Below the pieces are notes generated by a model. The model was not told where the DNA came from. It worked only from the letters and a program-made list of their open reading frames with translations, and ran no database searches. Of a stretch of DNA of 64,000 bases, positions 62,001-64,000 are shown piece by piece. The translations under genes and the position numbers were made by a program. Each line of letters begins with the position of its first letter. Within the stretch, counting starts at the first letter, position 1. The stretch spans positions 3,989,501 through 4,053,500 of the forward strand of contig NZ_CP031728.1 in the NCBI RefSeq assembly GCF_008806975.1, written 5' to 3'. The stretch comes from Cellvibrio sp. KY-GH-1 (GTDB lineage Bacteria > Pseudomonadota > Gammaproteobacteria > Pseudomonadales > Cellvibrionaceae).

Positions 62001-63897
62001 AGCGCTTGATGAGCAGGCCAGCGCGCAGATTAACCGGGCAACATTTTTCCGTCAGGTGCTGCTTGGTTTGGTCGATGACGAATTGATTGATCTGGATGTA
62101 ATCGCTGCTGAAAACCCCGGTACAACCACCAGCGATAGTATGGCGACGAGTGCAACCGATATTGATGCGCAGACGACGCCTGGTCGCGCACCGATGCACG
62201 AAGCGCAGCATCAATCACCGCTGCACCAAACAGCCAACGCGATTAATTCTGTTGATCAACATGCGGCGCCAGCGCGTAGCCCACTACCCGCCGCACAAGC
62301 GGGTCTCGATGCTGAACAGCAGACTCGTCAGCGACTCGCGCAATTGGTGCAGGAGCTGCGTGCGGGGCGAATAGATCCGTTTGGTTTGCGCATGAGCCTT
62401 TATTACTGGCAGCGTCTGGTTGAACAATCGTTAACAGCAAAGGGTGGCGATTCATCGCATCACACTGAATTGCGTGAAGCCATAGGTCGCAGCGGCAGTG
62501 ATGCGACTGACCCCAATTATTTCTACCAGCAAGTGATTCATGCGCTTCTGGCGGACTTGCCGCTGGATATGGAGGCGTTTGCGCGCGGCACAGCGGCAGA
62601 TCATCACGCCCGGGAAACCGAGTCCGCCAAGCATCACGATGATGCAATCCTGCATGAACATAGTTCTGCACAAGCGACTAAAAAAATCGAACCAACGTTC
62701 ACCTCTGTATCCATCGACAAACAGTCGTTGGAAGCCGTTGCACCTGGGGACAATGATTTTCACGATGCAGCGCAATCGTTCCCGGATGCAACGGGTACCG
62801 ATACAGAGCCATCAGGAAATGGAGACATGTTGCGTACACCGGAACTCACGCTGGAGCAATTGCTGCGCGAACCTACAACACTAACCACGCAGCAGATGCA
62901 GCAATTGCAGCAGCATGTCAATTTACTCCTGCAGCACTTTAGCCAGGCACAAGCACAGGAATGGCTACGCATTTTGCGCGAACCTGCCTGCGCGCAGCGA
63001 TTGATCCAGCAAGTGCCCGGCCATTTGTTGCATCAAATTGTGCAACGTTTACAGGCTGGGCCTTTTGCAGCCTTGGACCCAATTGTAAAACTCGCCAGTG
63101 AAGCACTTGCGTTACTGCTGCCGGGTGCCGATCCGCTGTTGTTGAAGCAGGCGCGCTGGGAGTTTGTATTTGGGCGTTTGTTCGGTTCAACCAACCCGAT
63201 GGACGCCGCGCAATTGCTGCAAGCTTGCTGCGAGCAATTAGCGCAAACTCTGGGTGTGAGTGATAGCCAACGGTTGTTGCAATTAGCAGAGCGTCGCCTC
63301 GCATTGTTAAAACCGGTAGCTGCCGCGCGCCCAAGCATGTCACTTAACGACGGTAATACGTCGGAAGAACCTGTGTTGAATTTTGAAGCCGGAGTGCACC
63401 TGAACAATGTGGGTATGGTGCTGGCGTCGCCCTTTTTGCCGCGTTTATTTTCCATGTTTAATTTATTGGAAGATGGAAAATTTATTCACCCGGGGGCGGC
63501 CGATCGCGCTGCGCATTTATTGCAGTACATGGTGACTGGCCAAAGCGAAACACCGGAATACGAATTAACCCTGAACAAAATATTGTGCGGCATTAGCACC
63601 AGCATGCCCATTAGCGCCGGCATTGAAGTGACTGAGCAGGAAAAACAGGTTATCGAGCAGATGCTGCAAAGCATGATCCAGCATTGGAAAGCCTTGGGTT
63701 CAACGTCAGTCGCAGGTTTGCGCGAAACCTTTATGCAGCGGCAGGGCTGGTTGATTCTGGATGAAGACTATTGGCGATTAAAAGTGCAAGAGCGCACCTT
63801 TGATATGTTGCTGGATCGCTTGCCCTGGAATATCTCCATGATCAAACACGCCTGGATGGACCGACCACTGCGCGTGTCATGGCGCGAACAATCCTGA
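59017..63897 (+). CDS. eCIS tape-measure protein (Afp14-like, CIS_TMP), unusually long
   Basis: A 1,626-residue protein. The N-terminal ~110 residues (HCIDDIAVDLVFGS, LPALDELFSFYAPGEQIIRF) and the C-terminal ~180 residues (NNVGMVLASPFLPRLFSMFNLLE, MVTGQ, LNKILCG and DRLPWNISMIKHAWMDRPL, in pieces) are the two conserved ends of the CIS tape-measure family. The middle has repeated helical modules of about 80 residues (around 365-450, 625-715 and 1310-1390) joined by Ala/Ser/Thr/Gln-rich linkers. This protein sets the length of the tube. ATG 59017. Longer than typical family members I know of, so a long particle is expected. Confidence 0.85.
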   Translation: MQARQLPSAAFRQTHHCIDDIAVDLVFGSRQLEQRERATIARWLSDELLPALDELFSFYAPGEQIIRFEQLVFDFGHLPASDYRQIIREQLVQKLTQLIKAQSLPLHTEQRENLVVNRVTESGAALTLLLDYLRTGQLTAQQLRIHSDIAPAKFSGLHQQLLESLLAEQHIATGLRALPNRGELIARLIKQFSERHRTELLRQLAPQQLDIALALLDIWQTSAAHTSAEQVQTLWQCILQLALAQPELAPARWLQSVMHEWRELAPLQAHAFIQTVQNASWAKTAFASSNAPASWLQLQTQLNVLLQENPDSNNTATSLATNYNEQPAARVTLAPPLGSSTMPDSPSDAQSSPVQSRQEQTASAQSLTVQQQLAQALIRGDAVQLENHWNHWQAQHAQILISGLKHYLVNAELRQQLVLKLPVPLLHALLRLLAPDLAPLLQSIAQRAHNYLAVIEQLESTNPVDEMHGQRPGAPVREWQRHLYEIMASLIFTGSVDDSAEPIAVPSLAKFFSELVFHVAAQREIPARELHRQWQQILQSDAHASNSNFIDSDATEFVAQASATQHAASDRLASSAPVLDKLALDKPALESLELNNPPADSIADNLLLAEFQMPEVKAPGSENTNPLNNDASTTKLLLKKIHGAFAQASARELENLWPQIIAVSGPEIITALRRYWAIASIRQQLLPRLTVTSIQRLLVLIAPAYQALLEKIVNASAQLRQEAISLQIDSISDNSNPMGSVQELGHQPDGVGAVGGIAPGGKAQAATTEAWLREAYAIISALVFGSSSASADTIFTAALTGAESNGLAPNASQSDDSARIAPAELVQQFTRHYAQTYQLPVAALGFLWSNLLESGVATTPAVSFAAATKFPATSSATSSFGSENVSAARAAASPTPNVSSTLNVSSTHNAAPTSDAAQTFNAASTISAAPANAVAVDVLLQHSAQELFEWCLQLKHNHQLRAQLPAHEALMARLIDSFVKLSPNFSPEFRQYFLLALDEQASAQINRATFFRQVLLGLVDDELIDLDVIAAENPGTTTSDSMATSATDIDAQTTPGRAPMHEAQHQSPLHQTANAINSVDQHAAPARSPLPAAQAGLDAEQQTRQRLAQLVQELRAGRIDPFGLRMSLYYWQRLVEQSLTAKGGDSSHHTELREAIGRSGSDATDPNYFYQQVIHALLADLPLDMEAFARGTAADHHARETESAKHHDDAILHEHSSAQATKKIEPTFTSVSIDKQSLEAVAPGDNDFHDAAQSFPDATGTDTEPSGNGDMLRTPELTLEQLLREPTTLTTQQMQQLQQHVNLLLQHFSQAQAQEWLRILREPACAQRLIQQVPGHLLHQIVQRLQAGPFAALDPIVKLASEALALLLPGADPLLLKQARWEFVFGRLFGSTNPMDAAQLLQACCEQLAQTLGVSDSQRLLQLAERRLALLKPVAAARPSMSLNDGNTSEEPVLNFEAGVHLNNVGMVLASPFLPRLFSMFNLLEDGKFIHPGAADRAAHLLQYMVTGQSETPEYELTLNKILCGISTSMPISAGIEVTEQEKQVIEQMLQSMIQHWKALGSTSVAGLRETFMQRQGWLILDEDYWRLKVQERTFDMLLDRLPWNISMIKHAWMDRPLRVSWREQS

Positions 63898-63957
63898 TTT
63901 ATCGGGCTAGATCCAAAACTATTTAACGACAGTGAACAAACACAGCGAATAGACACA

Positions 63958-64000
63958 ATGGTTAATACGGTTAGTCAACAAAACGCAGCAACACTCGAAC
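63958..64000 (+). CDS. Start of next eCIS gene (truncated by window end)
   Basis: ATG 63958 opens a frame (MVNTVSQQNAATLE...) that runs off the window 60 bp after the tape-measure gene. Only 14 codons are visible, so the product cannot be named; an AAA+ ATPase of the Afp15 type is expected in this position in related loci. Confidence 0.4.
   Translation, partial: MVNTVSQQNAATLE

Noticed and set aside
43229..63897. Contractile prophage or R-type pyocin
   Set aside because: Two gp19 tube proteins, DUF4255, DUF5908 and CIS_TMP genes without capsid, terminase or lysis genes fit eCIS better.

Overview
The window looks like chromosomal DNA of a Cellvibrio-like gammaproteobacterium (a plant-polysaccharide degrader of the Cellvibrionaceae). 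The main reasons are three secreted GH11 xylanases with CBM60 modules, one of them with the GH11-CBM60-CE4-CBM10 layout known from Cellvibrio japonicus Xyn11A, together with Ser-rich linkers and gammaproteobacterial signalling genes. No rRNA, tRNA, integrase, transposase or CRISPR array was seen.

Layout. (1) 1-4.5 kb is a small defence-type island: the C-terminal part of an AAA+ ATPase, a DEDDh exonuclease, a TIR-like effector translationally coupled to a small partner, and an OLD-family ATPase/Toprim nuclease. (2) 4.6-18.4 kb is a toxin-type island. It holds a 2,596-residue exported mosaic protein, a transglutaminase-fold exported protein with a Cys-rich C-terminal module, and a downstream AT-rich string of candidate immunity genes, at least one of them frameshifted. 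A 54-bp direct repeat (52/54 identical) brackets this block. (3) 18.4-23.6 kb is sparse: a DUF551-like gene, long gene-free stretches with hairpins, a GFA-family gene, a TPR/HTH regulator, a beta-propeller protein and a decayed secreted-protein gene. (4) 23.6-31 kb is a xylan-degradation cluster: three GH11-CBM60 enzymes, each behind a similar promoter and a conserved structured leader, the first two each followed, past a terminator, by a membrane-anchored HEAT-repeat protein. (5) 31-43 kb is ordinary chromosome: TauE/SafE permease, thaumatin-like protein, Lgt paralogue, PEP-CTERM gene remnant, a c-di-GMP GGDEF-EAL protein, a BaeSR-like two-component pair with a Spy/CpxP-like target, a DUF4405/DUF2271 membrane protein and a DmeF-like metal exporter. 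(6) 43.2-64 kb is an extracellular contractile injection system (eCIS; Afp/PVC family): cap/terminator protein, unknown 269-aa protein, sheath, two tube proteins, DUF5908 protein, LysM protein, VgrG-like spike, PAAR tip, gp25, two baseplate proteins, a fibre-like protein, a small unknown, and a very long tape-measure protein. It continues past the window edge.

The most unusual observation is inside the eCIS operon. Two intergenic gaps carry copies, in opposite orientation, of a ~115-bp element made of consecutive hairpins whose stems show compensatory changes. Each copy is nested inside a longer, locally unique 28-bp inverted repeat. The second most interesting is the conserved leader shared by the three xylanase genes, again with a covarying hairpin.

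All functional names rest on motifs read by eye. No database search, folding program or alignment program was run.
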